The position numbers and the translations under genes are program-made. This document shows positions 11,011 through 23,215 of a stretch of 64,000 nucleotides of DNA, one piece after another (position 1 is the first letter of the stretch; every line of letters begins with the position of its first letter). The notes beneath the pieces are model-generated. The model was given only the letters and a program-made list of their open reading frames with translations. It did no database searches and was not told the DNA's origin. This DNA is from Lutjanus erythropterus (Eukaryota > Chordata > Actinopteri > Lutjaniformes > Lutjanidae), in assembly GCA_020091685.1 (NCBI GenBank), contig CM034609.1, positions 18,265,204 through 18,329,203 on the forward strand, in the 5' to 3' direction.

Positions 11011-12179
11011 ACAGAAACTAGCAATTCTGGAAAGTGACTACTTACTACTTCAAGTACTATTTACGTAACTAGTTAGGCCTATATGTGATGAAACTGCAAA
11101 ATAAATGTAATTTGAATCTGTTACAGTTACTGCTAAGTAAATTAAAGTTACTAATCAGAATTTTGGTGATTACAAGGAGTTACATCCAAATATTCCATTT
11201 GGGCTGCCTAACAGAGATCTGTTCCCTACTGAGTAACCTCTTCTAGCTGTAGCTGGAAACGAGCAGCAGCACCAAGCTTTAAACAGAAATGTGTCACTTC
11301 ATGGGGCACCTTTGGTCACAGGGCAAGGACACAAAATGAGCAAACTCATATGGATCCTATCACAGTGCATGATGAGGGAAGATTGGTCTGGTCCCAAACA
11401 TGACCCAGGAGCTACAGGGGGAAAGAGGTTGTATACAGATACAACAGAGGAAGACATGCATGAGATTTAATAGAAGTCATGAAGGGAGGAGGATAGCAGG
11501 GGTTGGGAGCTCGGCAAAAGAAAAAAAAGAGCAGCAGGCCTTTGGATCAAGGCTGGTATTGTTTACAAATGATCCTGGCGCCCACGCAACAACACAATAA
11601 GTCAATGTTTGGTCGAGAACAGAGTCCCTTTATGGCTAAGGTTTGGCCCACTGTGCCTCTCCACTGTGAGGACCTAACATGCACTGAGGTCATGTCGTGC
11701 TACTGCATGGCTACTCGCTCCTTTGTGTCTTAACGTACACACAGCGCAGACACTACATCTACTGTGTTGATGCATACACACCGCCAAACAGAAAAAAACA
11801 CACACTACTTCCTGAATGCTCAGATCAGCAGGCAAAACTTCCTTTCATGCTTTCCTTCTGCCTCCTAGCATTTTTCATTTTACATAACTAGTGGACACAT
11901 ATGTACGACATGCAAGTGTAGCAAGGTGTGTGTGAGCGGGGTGGGATATAAGGGTCAGGTAAAGTAGGATCATGGTGCATAAAAGTACAAAGACAGAGAG
12001 GACAGAAATTGTGAGACAGAGATAGATGTTGAGAGATGGAAGGAGGAAGTAATCTAGGAGGGCTGTGTGGGCCTCAGCTGGACTGATCCTGGCTTAATGA
12101 AGTCCCCGAGGGGCAGAGAGACGGTATGGTACAGAGCTGACAATGCATGCTGCCAGCCAGATGAACGAGCTCTGTGACA

Positions 12180-12180
<1 letters not shown>

Positions 12181-12232
<52 letters not shown>
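12181..12232 (+). repeat. (AC)26 microsatellite
   Basis: Perfect AC dinucleotide run in the 11.6-kb intron. The open frames across it are repeat artefacts. Confidence 0.98.
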
Positions 12233-12234
<2 letters not shown>

Positions 12235-13080
12235 ATATGCACCTCCCAGGAATGTGTTACAGTACCTCTGTGTTTAATGACCAAAATCCCAATTGTTTTT
12301 GATTTGGTGCCTTTTAAAGCACATAACTGTATAGGGAACAGCCTGAGAAAGCAAGGATTGCATCTGCCAAATAAATGGATGAAGTTTTCTTTAATGAGAC
12401 AACAGAGGTCACCAGAGCTAACCTTTAGTTTTTGATCTAGTGGTGGTTGCAGCACTAAAATGTTTCTTACTTTGATTTGTTACAAATATGTCTATACACC
12501 ATATATATACTTGTCATTTACTACGTGGTGAACTACATGTCTCGGCTCAGAGAACAGAGTCATATCTGACTTGTTGCCAGCATTAAGTAAAAGTAGTTAA
12601 AGATTGTAAAATGAGTTCAGCATACTCTGTGAATATTAAACAACTGTTGCAGTAACCGTGTTAACTGTGTATACACAGTAGTACAGGGCAAGTGAGCTGG
12701 CTAGCCAATTAATTGCTCAGCCCGCTAATTTCTTAGCAGGCTAACTGCTGAAACAAGTCTTTACAGACATCACAGCGGTATAATAAATACATCAACAATA
12801 CAAGATCGACAAGACAGTGCAACATCGTTGAGAGAGTCGAGTCACTGTACTACATGAGCTTGACAGCACATCATCTGTGACTTCGGCTCTGTAACAACGG
12901 CAGAACCACAGCAGAGAATGAACAAAGAGTGCGGAACTGTGCACTTTTCAAAATAAAATCTCAAAATACAAGTGTGTGAACAAAAACATCTGAATGTGAA
13001 GAATTCACAACATAAAATAAAATATTTGTTCCTTTTAAGGGCTGTGAGGTGCTCCTCCAAAACAATGGGAGGGGAAACAC

Positions 13081-13126
13081 TATTCCTATCCTGATGGAGG
13101 ACATTCTCCCTCTCTGGAAAAGCACT
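13081..13126 (+). repeat. 46-bp duplicated segment, copy 2
   Basis: Second copy of the block at 10038-10083, with 45 of 46 bases the same. No TATA-like box lies beside this copy. Confidence 0.9.
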
Positions 13127-14913
13127 GCAAATAGGTGGAGGGGGAAAAAATACTGGGACAATTGTCAATTCTGCCTTTGATTTTGATTATTGAAATTGAA
13201 AGCTCATTTTAATTGATTTTCAATTTAATATTGAAATTGTCACACCCATTGCTGACCTTTGATCAATTCTGCACAAAATAACAGAGAGAAAATAAGCAGT
13301 ACACAAGGACAGCAGCATCTGTGAGTCTGTTAAATCCAGTTAGTACTACTTAGAAGTTACATTCCCTCTGTTGCTTTTAGGGCTGGATACTTTTACACAC
13401 AGTGAAAGGCTGTGTTTTCACAATTTGTTGACATTTCATTGACAAAACAAGAAATAAGTGGATTAATCAATATAAATTTTCAGTCCAAAATGTGCTTGCA
13501 CTTCAGCATAAACTACAGTTGATAACAATGTATTTTTACATAATGCATATGGTAGTGAAACTGAAAATTATCTCAGAAATTAATGTTTCTTTTACAAAAG
13601 AGTTCATCTTGAGCACTGAATGAGATAATGAATAATCATGATTATTAGGTTGTACAATCACTAATGTGAAACATCTTTGCAAAACACCATTTGCCTAATG
13701 AAGAAGACTAGTAACGACTAACACTGCTACTGTGTCTAGTATACTCTACTGAACCAGCTGATTTTTATGTCACAATGATTTAAGGGTCTGCGAGTGAGGC
13801 AGGGTCAGGGCAGCGCTGTAAAAGTGGCCTACATTTCCTGTTTGCCTGCAATATGACAAAGCAGAATAGCTGCCAACAGCCATACACCGAATGGGGAGAC
13901 TTCTATATTCCTCCCAGCACATACTAACACTCGACAGCTTTTGCCACTTTTGCTACTGTTGGCCATATGCTGAGGTGGCAGAGATAGTTTGTTATATGTT
14001 GGCTAAATTGTATTCTAGCTGGAATAAACAGCAGCTATTTAATGACAGGGACTGTACAGAAATATATGCAAGAAAATCTGTTTCGTATGGATGATTTCTT
14101 CGCCGCTGTTTTGCTGTTAATGCTATATTATTATCAAAACATTATCTCAAGGGAAAAGACTAACAGAGGGACAAAACATGTCTTTAAAAAGTACACATCT
14201 AAGACATCTGGTTGTCATGTTTGCCTGCGAGTATCCCCTTTCTCCTCCTCCTCTAAAGGATAAATCAGGTCAAGGGCTTTCTCCAGCATGCCAGTCTTAA
14301 AATAGCTTGCTCTCTCACGCCTCTTCTACATGAAAGGGCCCTGGGATATGGATTGTTAGCCCAGCAAAAGGCAACACTGGGAGAAGGCTGTAATTATTGC
14401 AAGATTGACAGATATACATATAGTATGTGCAGCCTGACTTATCCCCGCTGCCCTGGGGCTAATGAGAGTATGTGTGAGCTGGAGGAGGTGAACACATATG
14501 CATCAGAAAGCGAGCACGGCAGCAAGAGCACAGGGAGCAGGAGCACAGAGCAGGAGAGAGACGAGATAGAAAAAAGAAGGAGCGAATGCCGAACATTTGT
14601 GGTTAACAGAGAGCTGATGTTTAATCACATCACAAGACGTCCCAGTCCTCTTTGAGGGGATTCCCAAGGCTCTTTTACAGCATCATCAGCAGACTTAAAG
14701 AGCACATCAAGTCTAGCATGCACACACTCTCGCTGTTCTCTACTAGACAAGCTATTAGCACATTAGCTGCACTGTTCTTTTACTAGACAAGGCCTGTTTA
14801 CATTAGGATGTGTTTCTGTTGGTGTCGGCCCCTGTTGTGCTGAGCAAGTACAATCCCTATGGGTATATAAAACCTTGATTGTTACTTTATAGGCTTTAAC
14901 TATGTGGTATTAG

Positions 14914-14975
14914 ACCAGTGGTTCCCAAACGGTGTGCCATGATCAAATCCAGGTTTGTCTTGGGATTTGATGACA
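14914..14975 (+). mobile_element. hAT-like terminal fragment
   Basis: CAGTGGTTCCCAAACGGTGT followed by GCCATGATCAAATCCAGG resembles the terminal sequence of fish hAT-type elements. A matching antisense end is seen only at 26025-26063, too far away to be its partner. Confidence 0.45.
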
Positions 14976-15042
14976 ACCATACATTATTATTCCACTATAC
15001 AACTGTACAAAAATGTATGAATCAATTTTTAATTACTATATC

Positions 15043-15642
15043 CAGGGTTTCTGCATGTTTCAACAAGTTAAATTTAAGACTTATTAACACTTTTTTAAGA
15101 CCGTTATGAATGCAATTTAAGACCTTTTTCACATCCATACGAGTCAAATGAAGTACAAAGCTTTTAGCAAAGTCAGAATCAGGAAACAAGGACTTTTTTT
15201 TTAAGTTCCTAATTTGAGCGTTTTCTTGCACAAGGTGCCTGCATTTTCCAGCAAGCTTCAACCAAGAACTACATGTGCCGCTCTCAAGGCATCTATCAAT
15301 GAACTTGCACTTACCCACATTATATGAAAAGTAATGTTAACAGTAACAATTATAACTTTTTACTACTAGAATTAACTTTTTCTTTTCTGAGAGAGGATGC
15401 CACCTTAGCCCACGCAACAGCGTGATAAATATTTTTTTTTCAAAAAAAGCAAAACTGAAGTTAAAGCAACTTTATAAAGGTTAGCCTCATCAATCCAAAT
15501 GAATGTTTTAACTGTAAAAATGTCTTTTCAATATGAATATATTTATGTATTTATTAATTTTAATTATGTTAATTTATATTTATTTAATTTATATATATTA
15601 AAATATTTTCATTTTATATTTTAAGGACTGGTGGAAACTCTG
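15043..15642 (+). mobile_element. non-autonomous DNA transposon, about 600 bp
   Basis: Left end CAGGGTTTCTGCATGTTTC and right end ACTGGTGGAAACTCTG are imperfect inverted repeats. The left half carries the AATTTAAGACTTATT..TTTTAAGACC motif typical of a common fish element. The interior is AT-rich and non-coding. An antisense fragment of the same family is at 25665-25785. No convincing target-site duplication was found. Confidence 0.65.
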
Positions 15643-16360
15643 TCTATCATTTCTCAACACAGAGCCAAATTCTAGGCTCTAAAATAATTCCTTTGAGAGT
15701 TCATTTGAACTGTACAGTGCTGAATATACATGTTAAAAACAAAAAATGGCAATAAACTCTAAGTCGTTAAAAAAAAATCCTTTACAAAAAATATAATATA
15801 ATAATATCATATTCCATTTCTGCCATATTCTGACATTAAAGCCCCATAATTTGAACACTGGACTTCACATTAAACACCCTCAGTAGGTATAACTTGTATC
15901 TCCATTAAAGGTATCTATACTGATATGAAATCTAAAGTCTTGTCATGAATTTTGAACATTAAAACACACCCGTGGTTGCAACTGTTTGCCTTTAGAGCAA
16001 AATAATGCTGTTGTGTGTCAAGTTGAGCAGGGACACGCACAGTTAACACCACAGAGGAAGAGAATGTTTGTGTTTACATACAAGCACATGTATACAAGTA
16101 TGAACACAAAGACCACGTTGATCAGCCAAATTTTTCAAGAGAGCTGACATGTGACCGGGTAATGAAAGACGGGGTGAGGTGAGGGGGAGTTAGCGGATGG
16201 AGGGGAGAGGGGAGGGGAGGGAATGAATGTAGCTAGTGTGCTTCTACTGTTAGCTATCAGCAAGAAATGAAAGCAGAGAGGGAGACAATCAGCAGACAAG
16301 GCTGCAGGGACAAAGTGATAGAGGTGGGTTTACCTCTGGAGCTCTGTATGTGCTACAATA

Positions 16361-16940
16361 CCCAATTCCAAAAAAGTTGGGACATTGTGTAAAATAGACA
16401 AAATAAACAAACAAATCTTAAAATTTATTGGGGTTTTTTTGTAAATATACATTCATTATGCAATTGATGCCTGCAACACTTATGACAAGGGCAACAAAAG
16501 ACTGAAATTGTGAAATGCCCAAAAAGCACCTGTTAGAAAGAGGTGAGAGTATCATGACTGGGTATTAAAGGGGCAGCCTCAAATGGTGATGATGACATGG
16601 CTAACTGTCACATCTGGCCTGACTGCAGTCCAGATCTGTCTCCCTTTAAACTATGCCGTGCATCATGAAGTGAAAAAAAGACAACAGCAGAGACTGCTGA
16701 ACTCCTGATGATCAAGCAAGAATGGGAGAAATTTCCACTTGAAAAACAATCTAATTAGTGTCCTCAGTTTCCATCACAGTGGTAAATCTCTTCCAACTTT
16801 GGAACATGTTGCAGGCATCAGCTTGAACATGAAATATTTTGTCATTGTACTGTATTCAATTGAGTATGAGTCAAAAAATGTTTTGCATTCTGTTTTTATT
16901 TATGTTTTACACAAGGTCCCAACTTTTTGGAAGTGCCGCT
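16361..16940 (+). mobile_element. Tc1-like transposon, deleted copy
   Basis: Left end CCCAATTCCAAAAAAGTTGG preceded by TA; right end AACTTTTTGGAAGTG. Internal blocks match the element at 3783-4836 and also the 3' transposase part: GACTGCAGTCCAGATCTGTC, then AAGCAAGAATGGGAGAA and TTAGTGTCCTCAGTT. The central catalytic region is missing, so it is inactive. Confidence 0.85.
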
Positions 16941-18004
16941 TATAAATGACACTACTGCATACAAACCAGAAATGGAGCTGTGAGGTTTTAAACTGAGATA
17001 TTCGATGGTCGAAGAGGTGCATGAAAAACCATGAACGGAGATAGAGTGGAGAGTCACGTGCAAAACTTTTCTGATCACTTTTGAGTTGCCTTGAAAGTGA
17101 ACATGAAAACCTCCCACTGGACTCCTGTCTTTCAGTCTGGAAGGTCCTCCTGTCTGTCTATCCTAATGCAATCAATCAGTTCAAAGACACACAGAGAGCA
17201 AAAGCAGAGCAGAGCAGGCCTGCCAGATAGGGGCGGAGAGAAGCAGCAGCTTTTACCGTAAGCCATGAGTCACTTCAGCCCACAGTACTGGACCTCTGCC
17301 ATGCTAGCTCTCTCCTTCTTTCTTTCTTTCCTTCTCACTCAGTCTTTCTATCAGTGCCAGGACCGGCCCACTGAGGCGGCCAGCCAACTAGCTCGCTCCA
17401 TATGGCTCCTCCTCCAAAAACACGAAATACTGCGGGGCCAGTCGGCAATGATCAACGAAGAGTAGGAGGACAACGATGAGAGGGAGGAGGAGGAGAAACA
17501 CAGGAGGACGGGATAAACATCTCATTGCCATGGAGATAGGACTGCACTGAAACAGCATCAGAGGGGTTCGATGATAACTCAGACACACACTTAATGCTAA
17601 AATTTGTTTTCCTTCCCAGACAATGAAAAGTGCCAAGTGCCCTAAAAAGAGTTTTATCATCTTCAAAGAGCTGATGATATTTTATTAAGAAAGAATAGAC
17701 CACTTGGAAATACACGAGAATCCGATTAATGTGACAAGCGGAGCCTCAGGAAGAAAAATACACACACATGCAGAGATAGCCAGCTGTGTTTACTCTCCAT
17801 CCTCTACCCCAGTATTCCTCTATCCCCATTTCTAATTCCCAGCCAGGCAGAGGCAGACTGAAAATAAACAACAGTCAGCAGCACCTGTGATGCCTTTGCA
17901 CTGCTCTACAGGTACCCCTCTCTGTTGCAATCACAGCGCCATGCAAAAAAATAGGAGTAGATACAGCCAATGTCACTGAAGACTGTGAAGTTTGTGTTAA
18001 TGGA

Positions 18005-18060
18005 CTAGTGTGTAGGATTCTGTGCCATCTAGCGGTGAGCTTCAGATTGGAAACACATTT
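18005..18060 (+). repeat. possible dispersed repeat fragment
   Basis: AGTGTGTAGGATTCTGTGCC followed by ATCTAGCGGTGAG resembles a widespread percomorph repeat. The rest up to about 18600 (ACGGACCCC..TGGACCCCTGC) may be part of a second decayed element. The class is not determined. Confidence 0.4.
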
Positions 18061-19089
18061 TTCAGGCTACGGACCCCTTTGTTTATAGAGGAATAGAGCA
18101 GCAACCCTCTATTACAAATATTGCATTGAATAATTTTGGGTCTTCCTTCATTGGCAATTACCTCTAGCTGCTAAGTCAGCAACAGTTATAGTCAATTTAC
18201 CTAGCATTAGCCGCTAGGTAAATTGGCCTCATCCTCTGCACCACTGGTGATGGTTTCTGAGGTGGAGGGTACGTCAAAAGCTCTTTCAATACAATAATAC
18301 CTGGCTAACTAGGTCACTGTTATGGATAGGTGCTGCACAGTGACTCAGTCGGTTAACCAGCTCACATGACTGCACAAGAATTCACTGGTTACCTTTTGTC
18401 AGTGTACATTAAATATTTGTGGGGGTTTTTTGCTTTTGCTGTTCAAATAGGCCTATTTATCTTGGATTCAGGTTCATGTGTGTTTTCCAAAAAAAACAAA
18501 CAAAAAAAAACTAAACTTAATAATTTGCTAAACTTGCAGTGACTCTGTGGACCCCTGCTATGGGTCACAGACCCTTTGTTGAAGACCCACGGTGTAGAAG
18601 TAGTAAAACTCACACAAAAGACTTATCCAGAGCCAGTCTTTCGTTTGTCCATTCTGACACAAACAACAATTCTTAATTCTCTTAATTCTCATATTATATT
18701 CCAGTTCTTCTTATTTTGCTGATAAATCCCTGTAAAAGTTGCACAGTTACAATATTACTGAAGTATTGTAGGCTTGACAGAGACTGCAGTGACACAAAAC
18801 TGAAATTCAGCACAGAATATTTTTTCCTTCCAATCACAGCAGAACTGCATTTCTCTGTGTTTGTTAACATTGTTGAGGACTCAGTCATCTTGCTTGAATA
18901 AACTTTGGAATTGTCTCTGTACAAAAGTGAACAGAGGATCTATGCTTGTGTTCAGTGTGAGCTGTGGCTGTGCAGAAAGGCAGATTAAAACTTATATTGT
19001 GAGTTAATATGACGTACAAGACTAATGAAAATTCAGTGTCTGGCCAGCTTACAACTACCCTATTAGCAATTCCCTTTAATATCTTCTGC

Positions 19090-19117
19090 AAAAAAAAAAA
19101 AAAAAAAAAAAAAAAAG
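19090..19117 (-). repeat. poly(T) run downstream of exon donor
   Basis: An uninterrupted run of about 28 A on the plus strand reads as U in the tnrc6c transcript, starting 33 nt below the donor at 19150. It may be the tail of a retroelement, but no body is visible. Confidence 0.9.
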
Positions 19118-19150
19118 GTAGTGACTCGCCAACACAGTGTGTAGGCTGAC

Positions 19151-19504
19151 CTGTAGGCAGGCTGGCTGTGGAGGAAGAGGAGCAGGAGGGAGAGGAGTGT
19201 ATGGCTACTGCTGCTGCAGGTTCAGTAGTGGTGGGACGTCCCGTGGTGGTGAGAGGCAGAGTCCCGACGGGCAGAGGCTGGCCCCTCTTCAACAGCTGCT
19301 TGTGCTCCTGCTGGCGGAAGCGTGGGGGCACCTCTCTGGGCGGGTAGCGCTGCTGGAGCGGAGTCTGGGGCTGTTGTGCTGTCTGCGGCTGACCTCCGGA
19401 GGGGGCGCGCTTGCCATTGCCACTGCTTGGGGGTACAGACGGGACGGCACTGGGGTTGACAGGGGGAAGAGGAGGGGTGGGGTCGAGCTTGGCAGAGTCT
19501 GGCA
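19151..19504 (-). CDS. tnrc6c: tnrc6c exon: conserved N-terminal PREVPPRFR region
   Basis: A 354-nt exon giving one split Val codon, 117 full codons and one trailing base. The acceptor is CCCTCTCCACAG at 19516-19505; the donor GTCAGC at 19150-19145 is weak. Order: VPDSAKLDPTPPLPP; a Pro/Gln-rich linker with GNGKRAPSG; then PPREVPPRFRQQEHKQLLKR followed by GQPLP, the block shared by all three TNRC6 paralogues; then a Thr/Ser/Ala-rich tail ending ASLPT. The incoming phase fits the microexon (VP after the last Lys codon) and the outgoing phase fits the giant exon (Glu). An AT-rich extension past the donor stays open but is intron. The role of PREVPPRFR is poorly known. Confidence 0.93.
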
Positions 19505-19751
19505 CTGTGGAGAGGGGAGGGTGGTGGGGGGACAGGTAACAAGAAAGCAGAAATGCAGGGATGAGGGAAGTAAAGGAGTATTAAGCATAGCAGAGCTGTT
19601 GAATGCACACTTGTGCCAAAACAATTATTGACTCATTAGTTAAGGAGTTGCACTTTTAATGACTGTTTAATTACACCTGTCATTATATTTGACATATTTA
19701 AAAAAAAAAGAAAAAGAAGTTATTACTTGATGTGCTTTATACCCTATATAG

Positions 19752-20284
19752 CAGGGGTGCCCAAACTTTTTTCCTTTGGAGGGCCAAAACTGAAACTTAA
19801 TGGTGGGCCAACAGCCAAAAGCACCTATTGTATTGTAATATTAAGTAATATTAAGATGAATTTTTTTTAGAAGGGAATGTGTGCAAACGCAGTGGGTCAG
19901 TACTTGTCTCTATTGCTGCTGGTCTCCAAGAGCTACCAACATAATTTTCTCAATTAATCAATGAACTGTTAAGTCTATAAAATGTCAAAAAAAATAATCT
20001 GAATTTTCCAGATTAGCATCTTCAAATTGCTTCTTTTTTTTGCAACCAACAGTCTAAAAAGAACTTTTCATTTAATATCATAAATGACAAAGAAAAGCTG
20101 AAAACTGAAATGAGTGATTAGTTATCAAAATCGTTAGTTCTCTTAGGATCCATTAATAGTCTAATTGTTGCAGCTCTCCCCACAGTGACAAATAAAAGTG
20201 CCCTATCTTTGTTTTTTGTTTGTGGCGAATCAAACCTAGTGGCAGGTCACATATGGCCCGCAGGCCCTACTTTGGGCACCCCTA
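19752..20284 (+). mobile_element. hAT-like non-autonomous element
   Basis: Left end CAGGGGTGCCCAAACTTTT and right end TTTGGGCACCCCTA are inverted repeats matching 13 of 14 bases at the tips. Subterminal GGAGGGCCAAAACTG and CATATGGCCCGCAGGCCC are typical of a common fish hAT family. No transposase frame is present. An 8-bp target-site duplication was not found. Confidence 0.75.
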
Positions 20285-20915
20285 CAATCACACGTTCAAG
20301 TCTTTTCTGGAAAGCTGCTGTGGCTGAGCATTTCCTCCACTGCCTCTTTTCAAAGCCACGGTCACTTTTAGATGAGGAGGATCATAATGTTAAATTCAGA
20401 CAGGCAAATGAGGAGACATCTATAAATGCACAAGATTCGTCGTCTCTCCTGGCTGCCTGAGGCTTGACTCTAGGCGGTGGTCAGTCTAAACACATGGCTT
20501 CTCTTTGGAGAAGCAGAGGACTGTAATAATCTCAGGGTGGTACTGTACTGTAATAAACCTTCAGCCTTTAGGAATGGCCAAGACACACAACTCTCACAGT
20601 CTGCCATGGTGCCTGGTCACAGATTGGAAGTGATGAGGAGGTCAACTACCAGATAATGGACTTAGATCTGCCTGCTGCATTATTGGGGACAATTGTCTCA
20701 ATCAGGACAGTACTGTAAAGAGTGCTCGGGCCCATCAGCATAAGATAGTCATGGTCTGTGGCAGGTTATGGCCCCTGAAATGATCATCTCTCAGTGCTCT
20801 TCTAAAGCTGTTAGTTCATAACTGCTCGCACAGCTGCTGAAGCCAAGTGCTGATGTCCCACTAGCTTTAGTTACCCCTAGCAACAGCGTGATTCTCTCTC
20901 TCCCTCTCTCATACA

Positions 20916-20923
<8 letters not shown>

Positions 20924-21006
<83 letters not shown>
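20924..21006 (+). repeat. (AC)41 microsatellite
   Basis: Perfect AC run of about 83 bp, preceded by a TC-rich stretch (20893-20910). Confidence 0.98.
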
Positions 21007-21007
<1 letters not shown>

Positions 21008-23059
21008 TGGCACTCTCTTAAACCTGAATTTTTTTGGCCACTTGGGGGCACTGGAAACAAGTTGTGAACACAATGCTGACATACAAATACCTTAAAGGCA
21101 TAATAATGTGCAACATCTTCCTAAAAACAATGTATAATAATCACTTTCATTTATGACCCATTAGAAGTGTGTGGTGGTGGTGGCTGCTCTCTCTGCATCT
21201 CTCATTTCTATTTCATGATTTTTCTATTCTCAGGATGCTTTACCAGACCAAGATGTTGGTATCTGATGTCTTGGCAATAAGTCTCAACAATCAACTATCT
21301 CTCTGGTGCATTTACAAACAGTAACTGACAGTTCCTACTGATTCTACCTTTAAGTTGACCTGGTGAACTAATTACTTGTACATCGAGCAGTTACAGAGCA
21401 CCATTATGATACATGGAGCTGTGTTCATGGTCATCTGATGAATGTAAAACCAATATTCACTCTCTTTTAGCTTTGTTTTTGATGTTTACCAACTCCTAAG
21501 GGGAATATCTGGCTTTTTAGCTGCCAAACACTAAACTATATTCACCAGCTAGTCACTAACTGGGTCTGTTTGCCATTTGGTCCTATGCAGGTAGGGAGGT
21601 TTGTTTTTTGAGGCACTTTTGTCTTTATTTGACAGGGACAGCTGAAAAGGATACAATCGCATCAGAGCCAACATTATTAAAGTACAACTCCACTAAGCTG
21701 TTCTTGGAAAATATTAAGACGAGACTTTCTTCTCTATTGAAAAGCACGTTAATCAGGTTTATAATTCACTGTAAGTTCATCACCACCAGCAATGCCTTTC
21801 ACATTACATATAATTGTTCAATAAATTGTTACTATATTATATTATTGTATATTCTAACCACTATAAAAACAGCTCCACATTCAGATCTGTCTGCTGTAAC
21901 TGTCACTTTATTTCTTTTATAGATGATGCAAAAAAGAAGAAGCTGTAATGTTTAAATCCTCAGCAGGCTAATATACTGCAGCTGAATGTGGAAGTGTAAG
22001 GTTAGAGGTCACCGCTAAGTCAAACAGGATGATCACCTCGGGTTCACAGAGCCGCTGCTGGGTGAGATGCATTATGGGACACAAAGCACACTGGATAATC
22101 GCCTCAGAACATTTCATTACATAATAGAATAAGCTGGTAAACTAGAATGGTAACAGGATGCAAAAAATGTGTTTAAACCCACATATTCTCCACAAGAACA
22201 AACCCAAATATCAGCTGATCAGACATAATGTGCACTTGGCTAAAATGCTATTTGAGTTCTTGCTGGTCATAAAACACAGGAGGGGGAGATGGAGAAAAAA
22301 AACAACTTGTAAAGGCAGCAAGAAAAAGAAAATCTTTGTGTGGCCTAAATGAGTTATAAAGAGCAGTGCTTCGCCATTGGCTGCCATCCCGAGTGTGTGC
22401 AGTGAAGCAATGAATAACTCGCACACATGCGGCCAGCCCGACACACACAAAAACAAAGAGTTATGTAATGCTGAGGCCCACACTGAGGGGAGAGGACAGG
22501 ATGGTGTCGTAGAATACATTCACACAGCCTTGTAAATACAGACAGACATGTTCACTCAAATATAACAACCTTCTCTTCCTCATTTTCCTGTGTATATTTA
22601 TGTCTGTCATGCATGTGTGCGGGGGGAGGGGGGATTTCCTATGTAATTTTTGCCCCCCAGTGCCGCATTCGAATGCATGGTCTGATCCAGTTTCACCCGT
22701 GTCTGTCTGTGTGTCTCCCTCTCCCTGCAGCTCAGGAATCAGAGGGGGGAAGCTCCAGAGCTTGAGCTCGCCTCTCATCGGATTTCTCTACATCTGCTAC
22801 TCTCCATTCTTCATCCCTCCCCACCTTCCTGTGCTCGTCTCTCTCCACATTTCTCCGTCATTCACTGTGATCTACTATTATCCTCTTGTCATTATTACTG
22901 TATCAGGGGCGACAGATGGACACAATAGTTCCCGGCCAATTCTCCCCACTGATTTTAAGAGGTGATTTCCTCTTAAAAACAGAGGACTTTGTGGTTGTGC
23001 CACAGAGTATAATAATGGTTATGAAGGCGATCGTTATACAGTTGGGACTCTCTGGTGTG

Positions 23060-23215
23060 TGACGTAGATTCTTCTGGAAGCTGGGGGAAGGGGGAAGCTG
23101 GCTGGCTGCTCTGTCAGCCAATCAGAGGGAAGAGATGAAGAGGGAAAGGGAGGGAGTGCGAAAGAGAGAGCTGACGTACAGGAGGAAGGGAAGGAGGTAG
23201 CGCAGAGAGGGTAAG
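23060..23215 (+). promoter_or_regulatory. promoter-like block with CRE-like and CCAAT motifs
   Basis: TGACGTA occurs at 23060-23066 and 23172-23178, and CCAAT in AGCCAATCAG at 23118-23122. GAGAGG|GTAAGTGATG at 23211 would be a near-ideal splice donor on the plus strand, opposite to tnrc6c. It could be the start of an antisense transcript or simply an enhancer. No TATA box or long frame is seen. Confidence 0.3.

Larger units (their letters stand above)
7517..19150 (-). other. tnrc6c intron, 11.6 kb
   Basis: Large intron before the giant exon. It contains the candidate alternative first exon (9759-9990), a 46-bp duplication, a C/T-rich block at 9900-10270, an (AC)26 microsatellite, a dispersed repeat at 10800-11000, a non-autonomous DNA element at 15043-15642, a Tc1-like relic at 16361-16940 and a possible repeat at 18005-18060. 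The remaining stretches (7520-9390, 11220-12050, 12240-13080, 13130-14900, 16940-18000, 18600-19085) show no recognisable coding sequence. Confidence 0.65.

Noticed and set aside
12054..12455. 133-codon frame on the minus strand
   Set aside because: Built on the AC microsatellite (poly Val-Cys); no gene features.
18885..19150. Open frame continuing past the 19151 donor
   Set aside because: Runs through a poly(T) run into AT-rich sequence; TNRC6 similarity stops at the donor and the phase fits the next exon only when spliced there.
20791..21060. 89-codon minus-strand frame across the long AC run
   Set aside because: Microsatellite artefact.
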